NCBI RefSeq assembly: GCF_001444405.1 | Contig: NZ_CP013187.1 | Span: forward strand, 124,001 to 188,000 | Direction of reading: 5' to 3' | DNA from: Pseudoalteromonas phenolica | Lineage (GTDB): Bacteria; Pseudomonadota; Gammaproteobacteria; Enterobacterales; Alteromonadaceae | Length of the DNA stretch: 64,000 nucleotides | Shown here: piece by piece, positions 24,746 to 34,646 of the stretch | How the letters are laid out: the number at the start of each line of letters is the position of its first letter | Numbering within the stretch: position 1 is the first letter of the stretch | The notes under the pieces: generated by a model | Database searches by the model: none | Told to the model about the DNA's origin: nothing | Seen by the model: the letters and a program-made list of their open reading frames with translations, nothing else | Made by a program: the position numbers and the translations under genes

Positions 24746-27700
24746 CTATCGGTTGTAGTGATGTACCAGCAAAGTGGGTTCAGCATAGTCGCTTTCACCC
24801 AAATTGAAATACTCTAATGAGCGACGCATATTGTTGGCTTGGTCTGCCATTTGCTTCGCAGCAGCCATAGTTTCTTCAGTAATGGCTGAGTTTTCTTGAA
24901 TTAGATGAGTCAGTCGTTGTACAACCGTATCAACTTCTCTAATTGCTTGCTGCTGAGTCATAGTCGATTGGTTAATTTTCACAATCGAGTGATTCACTTG
25001 TGCAACCGCACCAACAATTTGTTCAAGCTTTTGACCAGAACTGTTGGCAAGCTCAGTACCTTGTTCAACTTTATCATTTGAGTTGGCAATAATGTCTTTG
25101 ATCTGTCGAGCTGAAGACGCACTTCGACCAGCGAGTTCTCGAACTTCGTTGGCAACGACGGCAAAACCGCGACCATTATCACCAGCTCTTGCCGCTTCTA
25201 CCGCAGCATTCAAAGCAAGCAAGTTGGTTTGGAACGCAATACCGTCAATCACAGATACAATTTCATTGATATCCTTACTCGCCGTATTCACTTCATCAAT
25301 AGCAAGTACGGTATCGTGCGATAGCGTGCCACCTTCTTTGGCAATGGCTTCGGCGCTCTCAGCTAGTTGTACTGCGACTCCTGACTGGTCTGCAACTTGG
25401 CCGATTTCATCCAGCATATTGCTGGTACTGGCACTGGCTTCTTCAAGGTTGGCAGCTTGCTCTTCAGTACGTGAGCTTATTTCGGTATTGCTGTTAGCGA
25501 TTTCGCCAGCACTTTGTGAAACTTGGTTAGCAGCAATTTGAATACCCTGTATCACTTCAGTTAGTTTCGCAATGGTACTATTCACATCATGTTTCAGAGT
25601 TAAAAATACCCCTTGGTAATCACTTTGGATATTATGTGTTAAGTTGCCTTGCGCTACTGCGCTAAGCACCTGAGTCACTTCATTAATGGCATCAGAAATG
25701 GTATCGGTTGAGTCATTAATATCTTCTTTGAGTTGTAATAGTTGACCTTGTAGGTCAGACTCAATTTTTTGAGTGAAGTCACCCTCAGACATCGCGGCCA
25801 TGACACTTGCTAGCTCTTGGATCACCTGATCTAAAGTAAGTACCGAGCGATTTATGTCTTGTTTCAAAGTGTTGAGCTGCCCAGTCATTGGTGAGTCTAT
25901 CGTGCGGTCGAAGCGACCATGACTAATGGCCATCATGACCGCAGAAATTTCGCCAATGGCTTTATCTAAGCTCGTGATTGATGAATTTATATCTTGCTTG
26001 AGATGACCTAATTGACCTTGTGCTTCGCACTCTATGGTATGTTTAAAGTCACCTTGACTGACCGCAGCCATGACATTACCAATGTCTTTTATGATTTCTG
26101 CAAGATTAGCAACGCTGAAATTGATATCGTCTTTTAATGCCTCAAGTTGACCTTGAAGCGGTAAATTAACGCGTTTAGAAAAGTCACCTTGTCGAATTGC
26201 ACCCATCACCATATTTATCTCGGCAACGGCACCGTTCATGCTCTTCACTGAGTCATTCACGCTGACCTTTAGTTCGTTTAGCTTGCCTTGAGCTTCTACT
26301 TGAATGGTGTCTGTAAAGTTACCTTTAGCCACATTTGCCATGGTTTCAACAATGGCGTTCATGGTGTTATCGAGTGAGTTTAAAGAGCTATTAATGTTGT
26401 CTTTGAGGTGAGCAAGATCCCCTGACATTGGCGCCTGAAGCTGTTTATCAAACTGACCCTGAGACATTGCACTGATAACATGGTTTATTTCACCAATGGC
26501 GATATCTAAACTGTTTGCGCAGTTATTGGTCGCTTTTTTTAGGGTGTCTAATTCACCTTTACACTCCACTTTAATGCGGTCATGGAACTTACCTTCGGCC
26601 ATTTCGTTAAGTACTCGGTTTGATGCACTAATTGAAGTTTGCAGTGCTTCAAGCAATGAATTAAATGCGACAGCACAGCGGCCTATTTCGTCTTTAGAAG
26701 TGATAGGCGCTCGTAATGAGAAGTCTCCCTCTTTTTCTACTCGGCGCATGGTTGCCATTAAACTGTGAACAGGTTGGGTCAGCGAACGAGCGAAGAAAAT
26801 TGCAACGAAAACGATAAAAGCAATCGCGGCGGTAAGAACACCTAATAGCAAATTACGTAGGGTGATGACGGCTGAAAAGGCTTCGTTTTCATCAATTTCA
26901 GCGAGAAGTGCCCATTTGTTTCCTAGTACATCAATATGTCGATAAGCTGAAAGCACAGGTTGCCCATTGTAATCAGTAATGACCTTCTCACCCTCTTGGT
27001 TATCCATTGCCAATTGAAAAGCTTCAGTGTTAACTTTGCCTTTTGTAGGATATTTAAATGAATTCACGACTGAATGATTTTCAGGGTCTAAATAAGAATC
27101 TGAGCGCATTAAGCCGTCAGGACCAACTAGGTAAGTTTCACCTGTTTCGCCAAGACCTTCTCGTTCAGTCATGATGTTATTTAATGCATCAATAGACAGT
27201 TGGAAAACGAGCGTTGCTTGTGGCATGCCATCGTAAATAATAGGGGCTGCAATAAAGCTAGCAGGTGCATTATAGGAAGGTAAATATTGCTTGTAGTCTA
27301 CAAAAGCGAAATCAGACTGGCTAAATAAGTCTTTTGCTTCTTTGAAAACAGCTGCAAGGTTACTTGAAGCGTAGGGCCCGCTAACTAGCGAGGTCCCATA
27401 ATCTAATTCTTTATATACGGAGTAAACAACATAGCCACTTTGATTATCGACGATGAAGATGTCGTAGAAATCATAAATATTGGCAACTTCACTAAAAAAG
27501 TTATGAAATTTTTGGTGAGCTTGATCGTATGAATCGCCATGACCAGTGGTAATTAATTTTGCTTTGTCGCCGAGTGGATTTGGGTTTTCTGCGATATAGC
27601 GAGTTTGCAATTCTAATGCTCTGGCACTTAAACCATCTAGTATAGAGCTGGGTACAGACGTGTTGGGGTTCTCTGCTCGGAACTTGCTACTAAAATCTTG

Positions 27701-28036
27701 TTGGTAGAATTTAGTTAAGCTTTGTGGCTTGCTATTTAGCCCTTCAAGCTCATTGAAACTGGCAATAAATGCTTGTGAGGCATCAGCCGTTTTTTGGCTA
27801 ATAGCGAGGCTATATAAATTATCTTTTACACTTTCGAAATGGCGTGTAACAGCACTTTTTTTAATTTCTCCAACAGCAGCAAGTTGCGAGTAAGCTTGCT
27901 GTTCTAATGCGGAAGAGGCCTTATATAGTGCGATTGAAATAATCACAACGATAGGCAATAGGGCCACAGTTAAAAACGCGGCGATGAGCTTTCGGCTCAA
28001 ATTCAATGAGCTGAAATACTTCAGGGGGCTAATCAT
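24746..28036 (-). CDS. Methyl-accepting chemotaxis protein with dCache sensor and poly-HAMP array
   Basis: 1096 residues from ATG 28036 (AGGA seven bases upstream). TM1 about 17-37, a large periplasmic dCache-like sensor (about 40-390, with DIFIVDNQSGYVVYSV and ETYLVGPDGLMRSD), TM2 395-417, a canonical HAMP (about 418-470), then eight further HAMP-like units of exactly 45 residues each (471-830), and a signalling domain with the hairpin tip DGIAFQTNLLALNAAVEAAR that binds CheA/CheW. No C-terminal CheR-tethering pentapeptide. The array would be a long coiled relay between membrane and CheA. Ligand unknown. Confidence 0.95.
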   Translation of the reverse strand: MISPLKYFSSLNLSRKLIAAFLTVALLPIVVIISIALYKASSALEQQAYSQLAAVGEIKKSAVTRHFESVKDNLYSLAISQKTADASQAFIASFNELEGLNSKPQSLTKFYQQDFSSKFRAENPNTSVPSSILDGLSARALELQTRYIAENPNPLGDKAKLITTGHGDSYDQAHQKFHNFFSEVANIYDFYDIFIVDNQSGYVVYSVYKELDYGTSLVSGPYASSNLAAVFKEAKDLFSQSDFAFVDYKQYLPSYNAPASFIAAPIIYDGMPQATLVFQLSIDALNNIMTEREGLGETGETYLVGPDGLMRSDSYLDPENHSVVNSFKYPTKGKVNTEAFQLAMDNQEGEKVITDYNGQPVLSAYRHIDVLGNKWALLAEIDENEAFSAVITLRNLLLGVLTAAIAFIVFVAIFFARSLTQPVHSLMATMRRVEKEGDFSLRAPITSKDEIGRCAVAFNSLLEALQTSISASNRVLNEMAEGKFHDRIKVECKGELDTLKKATNNCANSLDIAIGEINHVISAMSQGQFDKQLQAPMSGDLAHLKDNINSSLNSLDNTMNAIVETMANVAKGNFTDTIQVEAQGKLNELKVSVNDSVKSMNGAVAEINMVMGAIRQGDFSKRVNLPLQGQLEALKDDINFSVANLAEIIKDIGNVMAAVSQGDFKHTIECEAQGQLGHLKQDINSSITSLDKAIGEISAVMMAISHGRFDRTIDSPMTGQLNTLKQDINRSVLTLDQVIQELASVMAAMSEGDFTQKIESDLQGQLLQLKEDINDSTDTISDAINEVTQVLSAVAQGNLTHNIQSDYQGVFLTLKHDVNSTIAKLTEVIQGIQIAANQVSQSAGEIANSNTEISSRTEEQAANLEEASASTSNMLDEIGQVADQSGVAVQLAESAEAIAKEGGTLSHDTVLAIDEVNTASKDINEIVSVIDGIAFQTNLLALNAAVEAARAGDNGRGFAVVANEVRELAGRSASSARQIKDIIANSNDKVEQGTELANSSGQKLEQIVGAVAQVNHSIVKINQSTMTQQQAIREVDTVVQRLTHLIQENSAITEETMAAAKQMADQANNMRRSLEYFNLGESDYAEPTLLVHHYNR
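25547..26626 (-). repeat. Eight in-frame 135-bp HAMP-unit repeats inside the chemoreceptor gene
   Basis: Residues 471-830 divide into eight units with perfect 45-residue register. Conserved landmarks per unit are (M/V)(S/A)xGxF at about residue 10-15, GxLxxLKxxIN at about 25-35, and SLxxAI at the end. DNA identity between units is low, so the array is old but its period is strictly kept. Confidence 0.85.
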
Positions 28037-28222
28037 AGCGCATTCCTTTTTAATCTTTTCATCTTGCATGAGATGAGAGCACGAACGAGTGCCTAAGCCA
28101 CAACACAACTATGACGCTTCATGTAGTTTAGGTACAAATGCAAAGTTTAGAACAATTATTAATTGCGTCTACAGTTATCGTCCAGAATTGTTGCGAATTT
28201 AGGTTATTTTTTTATGAATGTA

Positions 28223-28250
28223 AAAAAGGTCGCTGATTTGCGACCTTTTT
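28223..28250 (-). terminator. Terminator of the PD40-amidohydrolase gene
   Basis: 11-bp stem AAAAAGGTCGC / GCGACCTTTTT, loop TGATTT, followed by T-rich sequence on the minus strand. It lies 32 bp after the stop codon. Confidence 0.85.
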
Positions 28251-28281
28251 AAAGTTTTTGCTTTAAATTATTTTGTAATAA

Positions 28282-31200
28282 TTAATGCTTCCAGTGATAT
28301 TTGTGTGCCTTTTCTTCCATATAAGCTTCGGTTGCTGAGTGCATAGGAGCTTTGCTACCGTTTTCGAAGAAGAATGGCTGACGTTTACGGTTGTAGTTAC
28401 CTACTTCGTTCATAGTTGCAGCATCATAGATACGACCATTAAGTACTGTGTAAGCGACTTTTTCTGACTGACGAATATCGTTTAAAACGTCACCGTCGAT
28501 GATCACTAAGTCAGCCAGTTTGCCTTTTTCAATGGTACCTATGTCATTGTCTAGCGCTAGGTATTTAGCACCGTCAATTGTACCACTACGTAGCGCTTCC
28601 CATGCTGTGAAGCCACCTTGTGCCATTGACCATAGTTCCCAATGCGCACCTAAGCCTTCACGTTGACCATGCGCACCAATGTGAACTGTTACACCTTTAT
28701 CACGAAGCTGCTTGGCTGATTTAGCCGCATTGATGTGGTTATAGTGGTGCTCAGGTGCTGTAGGGCGACGAATTGAGCGTGGGTTTAGAATGTAGTCAGG
28801 TACGAATGCTTTTAGGCGCTCGTTCTTCCATACTTCTGTTTTGTCGTAGAAGTAATCTTCACCTTTAATACCACCGTAAGCGACGTTAAACGTTGGTGTA
28901 AAGCCCGCCTTGGTTTGGCTCCACATTTGTACGACGTCTGAGTAGATGCTTGGAATTGGTAGTGCGTGCTCAAGACCTGTGTGACCATCGATGATCATGT
29001 TCATGTTCTGTTGGAACTTAGAACCACCTTCAGGCACGACCATGATTTCCATTTCTTTCGCCGCTTCTAGCACTTGTTGGCGCGTGTCACGACGAGGATG
29101 GTTGTAGCTCTTAACAGAAATAGCACCAGCATCTTTCAGGCGCTTAACGTGGAACTGTGCGTCTTCAAGATTGTTGATCGGCGTTTTATAACCCGGTGCA
29201 TTACCTGCGTATAAAATACGACCTACAGAGTAGATACGAGGTGCAACTGTTAGACCAGCACGCTGAAGCTCAGCCATTGAGAACACTTCGTTTGAATCGT
29301 TCGATGGATCGTGAATGGTTGTGACACCAAAGCTTACGTTAGAGAACTGGTTCCAGTTCTGTTCTGGCTGTAAGTTGCGGCTACCATAGCTGCCGTGCGC
29401 GTGTGCATCAACAAGGCCTGGGATCACAGTCTTACCTGAGATATCCATGACTTTTGCTTTGCTAGGAATGTTCACATCGCTGCGTGTACCTACTGCGATA
29501 ATGCGGTTGTCTTCGATAAGTACCACACCGTCTTCGATGATTTCTTGCTCTTGCTCTGCGTTACGCATCGTCACGACTTTACCACCAACTAGGGCTAATA
29601 GGCCCTCTGGCTTATCCGCTTTTTTCTCGAAGCTTAAGTCGATGCCTTCAGCCGTCAGCTCACTGACGTCATCAGCTGCGCCTTCTAAGAACGCGAATGT
29701 ATCAGTTAGCTTGCGCTGATACAGATTAGGACCAAACGCCCAAGTTAATGCGCTGCTGTCAGCTTTCCAGTTTAAGAAGTCACCAGAGTACTTAGACACT
29801 TGCTTAACAGGGAATGATTTAGTGCCCTTGTTAATTGATAGCGTTTTACCTGTACTTGTGAATGGGGCAACAAAGGTATTGAAGTTTTCAATGAAGGCCA
29901 CGTATTTGCCGTTTGGCGATACGCGGTAATCAAAGATGTACTCACCCTTGAAGTGTGAACGCTCTTGCTGACCGTTTAAATCGACTGACTTAAGTTCACG
30001 GCTAGTTTCGCTGCTTGCAACATTGAAGAAGATGCGTTCGCTGTCAGCGCCAAAGTGTGGGTTGTCACCACGTTTGATGATGCGCTTTGCTTCACCGCCC
30101 TTAACGCTGGTTAAGTAAATGCCCGGTTCCATTGACCAATCACCACTGAGTAAGTAACCACCGGTTACTTTGCGATAAAGTACTTTTTTACCATCTGGTG
30201 AGAAGCTTGGGTTGATGTAGTGACCTGGCTCTTGGGTGATCACTTTGCCTTTACCGCCTTTTGCAGATACCACGCGAACCGCGCCTAAATCTTGGTCATC
30301 CCAGCTAGTATAAACAATGTATTTGCCGTCACGAGAGAAGCTAGGGTAGAACTCAAAATGATCGTTTTGCTTAGTCACACGCTTTACTTTACCAGATTCA
30401 ATATCTTTGGTGTAAAGGTGACCAAGTGCTTGGAATAATGCTGTTTTACCATCTGGAGAAATTTGTGACCAACGTGCTAATTTCACTTTAAATGTGTCAG
30501 GGGCAACGTCTACTGCAAACTTCAGTGCTGGCGTGATTTGTTTTTCAGCCACAACACGGGTTGGGATCACTTGTGCTTGTTTGCTAGCGATGTCTACTTT
30601 GTGGAATACACCGCCTGACCAGAACACTAATGCTTTACCATCTGGCGTGTAAGCGAATGCTGGGGTATTACCTTGTGCACCGTTTGCTTCTTGTAAGTCG
30701 CGGTCTAGGCCTGCAAAGATTTCAGTTTCGATGCCTGATTTAAGATCTTTGATGTACAGGCCGCTTTGCATCTCTTTGCCGTTCTCGATACGTTTTACAA
30801 ACGCAATCGATTTACCATCTGGGCTTGGCGTTGGGCGAATAGCGCCGCCTGAGCCGCGGATCACGGTTTCTTCTTCACCAGTTGCTAAATCCCAAGAGCG
30901 GATCTCGAATACTGACTCAAGTGCATTCTTATTATACTGCCAGCGTACACCCGCCGTTGCATCAACTGAGTAGTAAATCTTCTTACCGTCTTTTGAGAAA
31001 GCAGGCTCGGCAACGTTCTTCTGTGACTTCGCACCATGTAGACGCTCACGTACAATGACGCCTTTACCACCTGAAATGTGGTACATACGAATTGAACCGC
31101 CAGGAATAGTACGGCCGGTGACTTGACCTTGCTTAACCGCAATATATTGTCCATCTGGTGACCAAGCTGGGTTATGTAGTAAGTTGTGAGATTCTCCAGA

Positions 31201-31635
31201 CACTTTACGCATGTTCTCGCCGTTCACATCCATAACCCATAGGTTCTCAGCGCCTTCTCGGTCAGAGATAAACGCAATTTTAGACCCATCAGGAGAGAAT
31301 TTCGGTTGGAAGTTCCACGCTCTGTCATTGGTAATTGCTGTTGCTTTACCACCCGAGATAGGCATCACATAGATATCGCCTAACATATCGAAAATAATGC
31401 TCTTGCCATCAGGACTAACGTCTAGGTTACTCCAAGTCGTTTCGTTGGTGTCGATGGTGATAGTTTGTTTTTCGCCCGGTGGGTTTAGTACATCCCACTT
31501 ATCTGATTTTTTAGCTTCAGTTTTTACAGCGGCCTTATCGGTTGCTTTATTATCAGCATCAGCAAGTGCAGGAGCGCTTGCACCGAATACGGCTAAACTG
31601 ACGGCCAGCGCCAGTGGTGTTTTAAGTAATGCCAT
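28282..31635 (-). CDS. Exported amidohydrolase with N-terminal PD40 propeller
   Basis: 1117 residues: a signal peptide (about 1-25, PALA), a two-bladed-set PD40/TolB-like propeller region (about 60-640, many SPDGK repeats) and a C-terminal metal-dependent amidohydrolase of the imidazolonepropionase/prolidase-like group. The first metal motif is VDAHAHG after IPGLVDAH; later metal-site His lie in HTGLEHA and HIGAHGQREG, and the closing block is GTIEKGKLADLVIIDGD. Such fusions are common in Alteromonadales and Bacteroidetes but their substrates are not established. The propeller may present a peptide substrate to the hydrolase. Transcribed alone with its own terminator. Confidence 0.88.
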   Translation of the reverse strand: MALLKTPLALAVSLAVFGASAPALADADNKATDKAAVKTEAKKSDKWDVLNPPGEKQTITIDTNETTWSNLDVSPDGKSIIFDMLGDIYVMPISGGKATAITNDRAWNFQPKFSPDGSKIAFISDREGAENLWVMDVNGENMRKVSGESHNLLHNPAWSPDGQYIAVKQGQVTGRTIPGGSIRMYHISGGKGVIVRERLHGAKSQKNVAEPAFSKDGKKIYYSVDATAGVRWQYNKNALESVFEIRSWDLATGEEETVIRGSGGAIRPTPSPDGKSIAFVKRIENGKEMQSGLYIKDLKSGIETEIFAGLDRDLQEANGAQGNTPAFAYTPDGKALVFWSGGVFHKVDIASKQAQVIPTRVVAEKQITPALKFAVDVAPDTFKVKLARWSQISPDGKTALFQALGHLYTKDIESGKVKRVTKQNDHFEFYPSFSRDGKYIVYTSWDDQDLGAVRVVSAKGGKGKVITQEPGHYINPSFSPDGKKVLYRKVTGGYLLSGDWSMEPGIYLTSVKGGEAKRIIKRGDNPHFGADSERIFFNVASSETSRELKSVDLNGQQERSHFKGEYIFDYRVSPNGKYVAFIENFNTFVAPFTSTGKTLSINKGTKSFPVKQVSKYSGDFLNWKADSSALTWAFGPNLYQRKLTDTFAFLEGAADDVSELTAEGIDLSFEKKADKPEGLLALVGGKVVTMRNAEQEQEIIEDGVVLIEDNRIIAVGTRSDVNIPSKAKVMDISGKTVIPGLVDAHAHGSYGSRNLQPEQNWNQFSNVSFGVTTIHDPSNDSNEVFSMAELQRAGLTVAPRIYSVGRILYAGNAPGYKTPINNLEDAQFHVKRLKDAGAISVKSYNHPRRDTRQQVLEAAKEMEIMVVPEGGSKFQQNMNMIIDGHTGLEHALPIPSIYSDVVQMWSQTKAGFTPTFNVAYGGIKGEDYFYDKTEVWKNERLKAFVPDYILNPRSIRRPTAPEHHYNHINAAKSAKQLRDKGVTVHIGAHGQREGLGAHWELWSMAQGGFTAWEALRSGTIDGAKYLALDNDIGTIEKGKLADLVIIDGDVLNDIRQSEKVAYTVLNGRIYDAATMNEVGNYNRKRQPFFFENGSKAPMHSATEAYMEEKAHKYHWKH

Positions 31636-31731
31636 AATGGTTCCCTTTGTTTTGTTATATGTGTGATGCTCACACTTGTCATTAGCATGACGAATTTAAT
31701 TTAAGGTGTCGACTCTGCGCGATAAAACGCC

Positions 31732-33891
31732 TTAATTCAGCGTTTGCGAGCGAACGAATTGCAGATATGCAGTTAAACTGTCTTGCCACAAGGTCATTGC
31801 TTCAGTGAGTTCATCATGGGCTGACTTTTGTTCTAGCAGGCGACGCTCAATATTTTTAAGTAACTGTCCATAGCGATTAAAGCCTAGTTGCAAGGCTGTG
31901 CTCGCTTGACGATGAAGCATTTTGATACATTGTTCGTTGTCTATATCTAGCTGCTGCTGAATGCTGATTAACTTATTACGCGCTGAGAGTACAAATTCGT
32001 TATAAATCGAAGACACTTCATCTTCATTAAAGTTTTTTTGCAAAGAACTCGCTGCAGTTTCATCGTAAAGGACATCGGCAAGTTCTACACTGATGGTGGG
32101 TTCTTTCAATGTTTGTGAATCACTGAGCGCTTGGCGTAGCTTCTCTTGTTTGATGGGTTTGGCAACAATGTCTTTGATCCCCAGCATCATATACTCTTTT
32201 ATTTCATCTGGGCTTAAGCTTGCAGTAAACGCGAGGAAAGGGGTACGCTGATTTCTATGCTCTATTTTCTTCAATGACTTCAGTACTTCTTGACCGGTCA
32301 AATCTGGTAGATTCATATCGAGCAACACAGCATCAAACTGATGATGCTGGAGTAAATCGAGTGCTGACTGCCCTGTGGTTGCGAGCTTAACTTTGTGCTC
32401 GTCTTCAGCCATAAATTCAATGGCAATTTTTTGGTTTAACTCTAAATCTTCGACTAATAAAATGTTAAGCCCAGTCACACAGTCCGTTTCATGAAGACGT
32501 TGCGGGACAAGGCTGAGCTCACCAATAGCAAGGTTTAAACTAAAACTAAACACACTGCCTTTATTTAACTGACTGGCAATTTCGAGCTTCGAACCTAAAC
32601 GTTCTAGTAAGCGAGCGGTAATCGCCAGCCCTAAACCAGTACCGCCCTTTACTTTACCAGCGCTACTTTGCACATAAGGCTGAGTCAGTTTTTCAATATC
32701 GTCATCTTCAATGCCGGGGCCTGAGTCGATCACGCTGAATGTGACGGTATGCGCCATAGCACTATCTTGTTCAAGGTGGACTTTGATTTTCACTGACCCT
32801 GAGTCGGTAAACTTAATGGCATTGCCGACGAGATTAATGATAATTTGTCGAAGTTTTTGTTGGTCACAGTAATAACAAGCCTGTTCAGGCAGGTCGTAGT
32901 CGAGCTCAAACTTTAATTGTTTCTGTTCTGCTAATGGCGTGAGCAGCAAGCAGAGATTATTTAACCAAGTCTTGAGCTCGATATCTTCTTCATAGAGTGA
33001 CTCATCACTTTGCTCTAAACTGGCGTAATCGAGTACTTTATCTATGAGTAAATTGAGTGATTCTGCTGAATTAATGATGGCTTCGCAGTAGGCTTTGTTT
33101 TTGGTGCTCTTTGTTCGGCTCAACACCAATTGCGCACTACCAAGAATACCGTTAAGTGGGGTACGAATTTCATGGCTGACAGTAGATAAAAATAGGCCGC
33201 GAATTTCTAAATCTTTTTGTGCTTTTTCAGTTAGTGCATTTAAATGTAATTCACGTCGTTCGTTACATAACAGTGCCATACCTGTGGCGTAGAAAATCGG
33301 CGAGAGCACGCCATTAATGAATACGGTGGTGGTGAACCAGGTGTCTTTCATAATGGTTAGGTGTGTGACATCACCCATCATAATTGAGCGACCAATGAAA
33401 GCGATAAGCAAAAGACCAAGAACAATGGTATATACAATGGTGCCATTGGGGTAACGTGGGCGCGCAAAACGCCAAAACATTGATAGCAGCAGTACAATTT
33501 CAGCAATATGCTGCAAGTCTGAAATCCAAATCCTTACTCTTAAATTATCATCGACTATGCTGAAGTAGCCTAAAGCAATGAGCAATAAGCAAGTAAAGGC
33601 TAAGAAGCTTTTTAACTCCCACCCTTTATGCTCTAAGAATTGGCTGATCGCCAACACATGGATAATTGATGCACCAAATAAAAGCGCATTGCCGATCCCG
33701 ATTGTTTGCCAATGTCCTAAATAACCATGTAATGAGAAACTCATCGTCGCAAGAAACAGCACAAGGGGGTAGAGTGTATAAGTTGCTGTGCCGGGTATGT
33801 TTTTATTGGTTCGCCAAGTTAAATAGCACAACAAGGTCATCATGGCCATCATGGCGCCACTGGTAAAATAGAGGGTTTTGGGATCAAACAT
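31732..33891 (-). CDS. Hybrid histidine kinase with 7TM sensor, receiver and Hpt-like tail
   Basis: 719 residues. Seven predicted transmembrane helices (about 8-209) with little periplasmic sequence, H-box STVSHEIRTPLNG with His240, HATPase (NLVGNAIKFTD, DSGPGIED, GTGLGLAI), a receiver with acceptor Asp in AVLLDMNLPDLTG and the conserved Lys in DIVAKPIKQEK, and a C-terminal helical domain resembling Hpt around LHRQASTALQLGF. The Lys-Gly after the Hpt His is replaced, so its phosphotransfer role is uncertain. Downstream of a CsgD-like gene on the same strand, a likely functional partner. Confidence 0.88.
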   Translation of the reverse strand: MFDPKTLYFTSGAMMAMMTLLCYLTWRTNKNIPGTATYTLYPLVLFLATMSFSLHGYLGHWQTIGIGNALLFGASIIHVLAISQFLEHKGWELKSFLAFTCLLLIALGYFSIVDDNLRVRIWISDLQHIAEIVLLLSMFWRFARPRYPNGTIVYTIVLGLLLIAFIGRSIMMGDVTHLTIMKDTWFTTTVFINGVLSPIFYATGMALLCNERRELHLNALTEKAQKDLEIRGLFLSTVSHEIRTPLNGILGSAQLVLSRTKSTKNKAYCEAIINSAESLNLLIDKVLDYASLEQSDESLYEEDIELKTWLNNLCLLLTPLAEQKQLKFELDYDLPEQACYYCDQQKLRQIIINLVGNAIKFTDSGSVKIKVHLEQDSAMAHTVTFSVIDSGPGIEDDDIEKLTQPYVQSSAGKVKGGTGLGLAITARLLERLGSKLEIASQLNKGSVFSFSLNLAIGELSLVPQRLHETDCVTGLNILLVEDLELNQKIAIEFMAEDEHKVKLATTGQSALDLLQHHQFDAVLLDMNLPDLTGQEVLKSLKKIEHRNQRTPFLAFTASLSPDEIKEYMMLGIKDIVAKPIKQEKLRQALSDSQTLKEPTISVELADVLYDETAASSLQKNFNEDEVSSIYNEFVLSARNKLISIQQQLDIDNEQCIKMLHRQASTALQLGFNRYGQLLKNIERRLLEQKSAHDELTEAMTLWQDSLTAYLQFVRSQTLN

Positions 33892-33948
33892 ACGCGTCGA
33901 ACTTATTAAGTAATGGCTCTAGCATAGAGGGAAGTTAGGGACAGGTAA

Positions 33949-33977
33949 AGAAAGAGGAAGCTAGGCTTCCTCTTTCT
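33949..33977 (-). terminator. 13-bp hairpin between the CsgD-like gene and the hybrid kinase
   Basis: Perfect stem AGAAAGAGGAAGC / GCTTCCTCTTTCT with loop TAG, directly after the CsgD-like stop codon. No T-run follows on the minus strand, so partial termination or a processing/stability element is possible. Confidence 0.55.
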
Positions 33978-33989
33978 GAAATAGCTTTA

Positions 33990-34646
33990 TTAGCGAATCT
34001 CGTCTGGGATATTCTGTTGTGCCCAAGAAAGTAATTCAATTCTGTTACGACATTTTGTTTTTCTAAATGCGCTGTAAAGGTGAGTTTTAACTGTGTGCGG
34101 GCTGATATTTAAGTCTTCAGCGATCTCTTTGTTTTTCGCACCTTTACTCATTAATGAGATAATGGCTTTTTCGCGTTTGGTTAGTTTAACCGGTTCAATA
34201 TCGCCTTCAGTCAACTTGTGAAGAGCATCTTTATTGAATTGCAACATGCGGTTAAGGGCGTTACACATAATGTCACGGCGATACCAAAGTTGGTTCTCCA
34301 TCAGTAAACGGATACCTTTCATCAGTACATCAGCGTTATCTGTAGTGTAAAACACGCCACGAATACCACTCAATAGTGCACGATTTGCAAGTTCTGGGTT
34401 CTCGTCTAGATTAAATAGCACGATATCGCAATTTACTTTTAGCTTAACTAATTGTTCTTTTAGTTTGTTCCATGCATCGTTTTGTGCGGTTTCGATGAAT
34501 AACAATCTGGTGTTTTCAGGCACCTCTGTAATGTCTGTGCCAGTGGTAACTTCTAACCCTTGTGTTTTAAGTAAAGGTTGAAGGACATTAATGCCAATCG
34601 TATTGATTGGATCTTTATCTAAAAGTAAAAAGGCGGTACTGCTCAT
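33990..34646 (-). CDS. CsgD/VpsT-like LuxR-family regulator
   Basis: 218 residues. The N-terminal receiver-like half lacks the phospho-acceptor Asp (LLFIETAQND, Glu where CsgD has Asp). The C-terminal LuxR helix-turn-helix (155-215, KEIAEDLNISPHTVKTHLY) aligns by eye with Escherichia coli CsgD (also GVFY, then TKREK, then the ending SWAQQN). VpsT/CsgD proteins bind cyclic di-GMP through a W/Y-F/L/M-T/S-R motif; here the same place reads WYRR (121-124), a deviation. A role in biofilm matrix control is likely by family. Regulation could pass through the 7TM hybrid kinase downstream. Confidence 0.83.
   Translation of the reverse strand: MSSTAFLLLDKDPINTIGINVLQPLLKTQGLEVTTGTDITEVPENTRLLFIETAQNDAWNKLKEQLVKLKVNCDIVLFNLDENPELANRALLSGIRGVFYTTDNADVLMKGIRLLMENQLWYRRDIMCNALNRMLQFNKDALHKLTEGDIEPVKLTKREKAIISLMSKGAKNKEIAEDLNISPHTVKTHLYSAFRKTKCRNRIELLSWAQQNIPDEIR

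Noticed and set aside
25044..25541. 165-codon plus-strand open frame
   Set aside because: Antisense shadow of the conserved signalling domain of the chemoreceptor; Ser/Ala-rich with no ribosome site.
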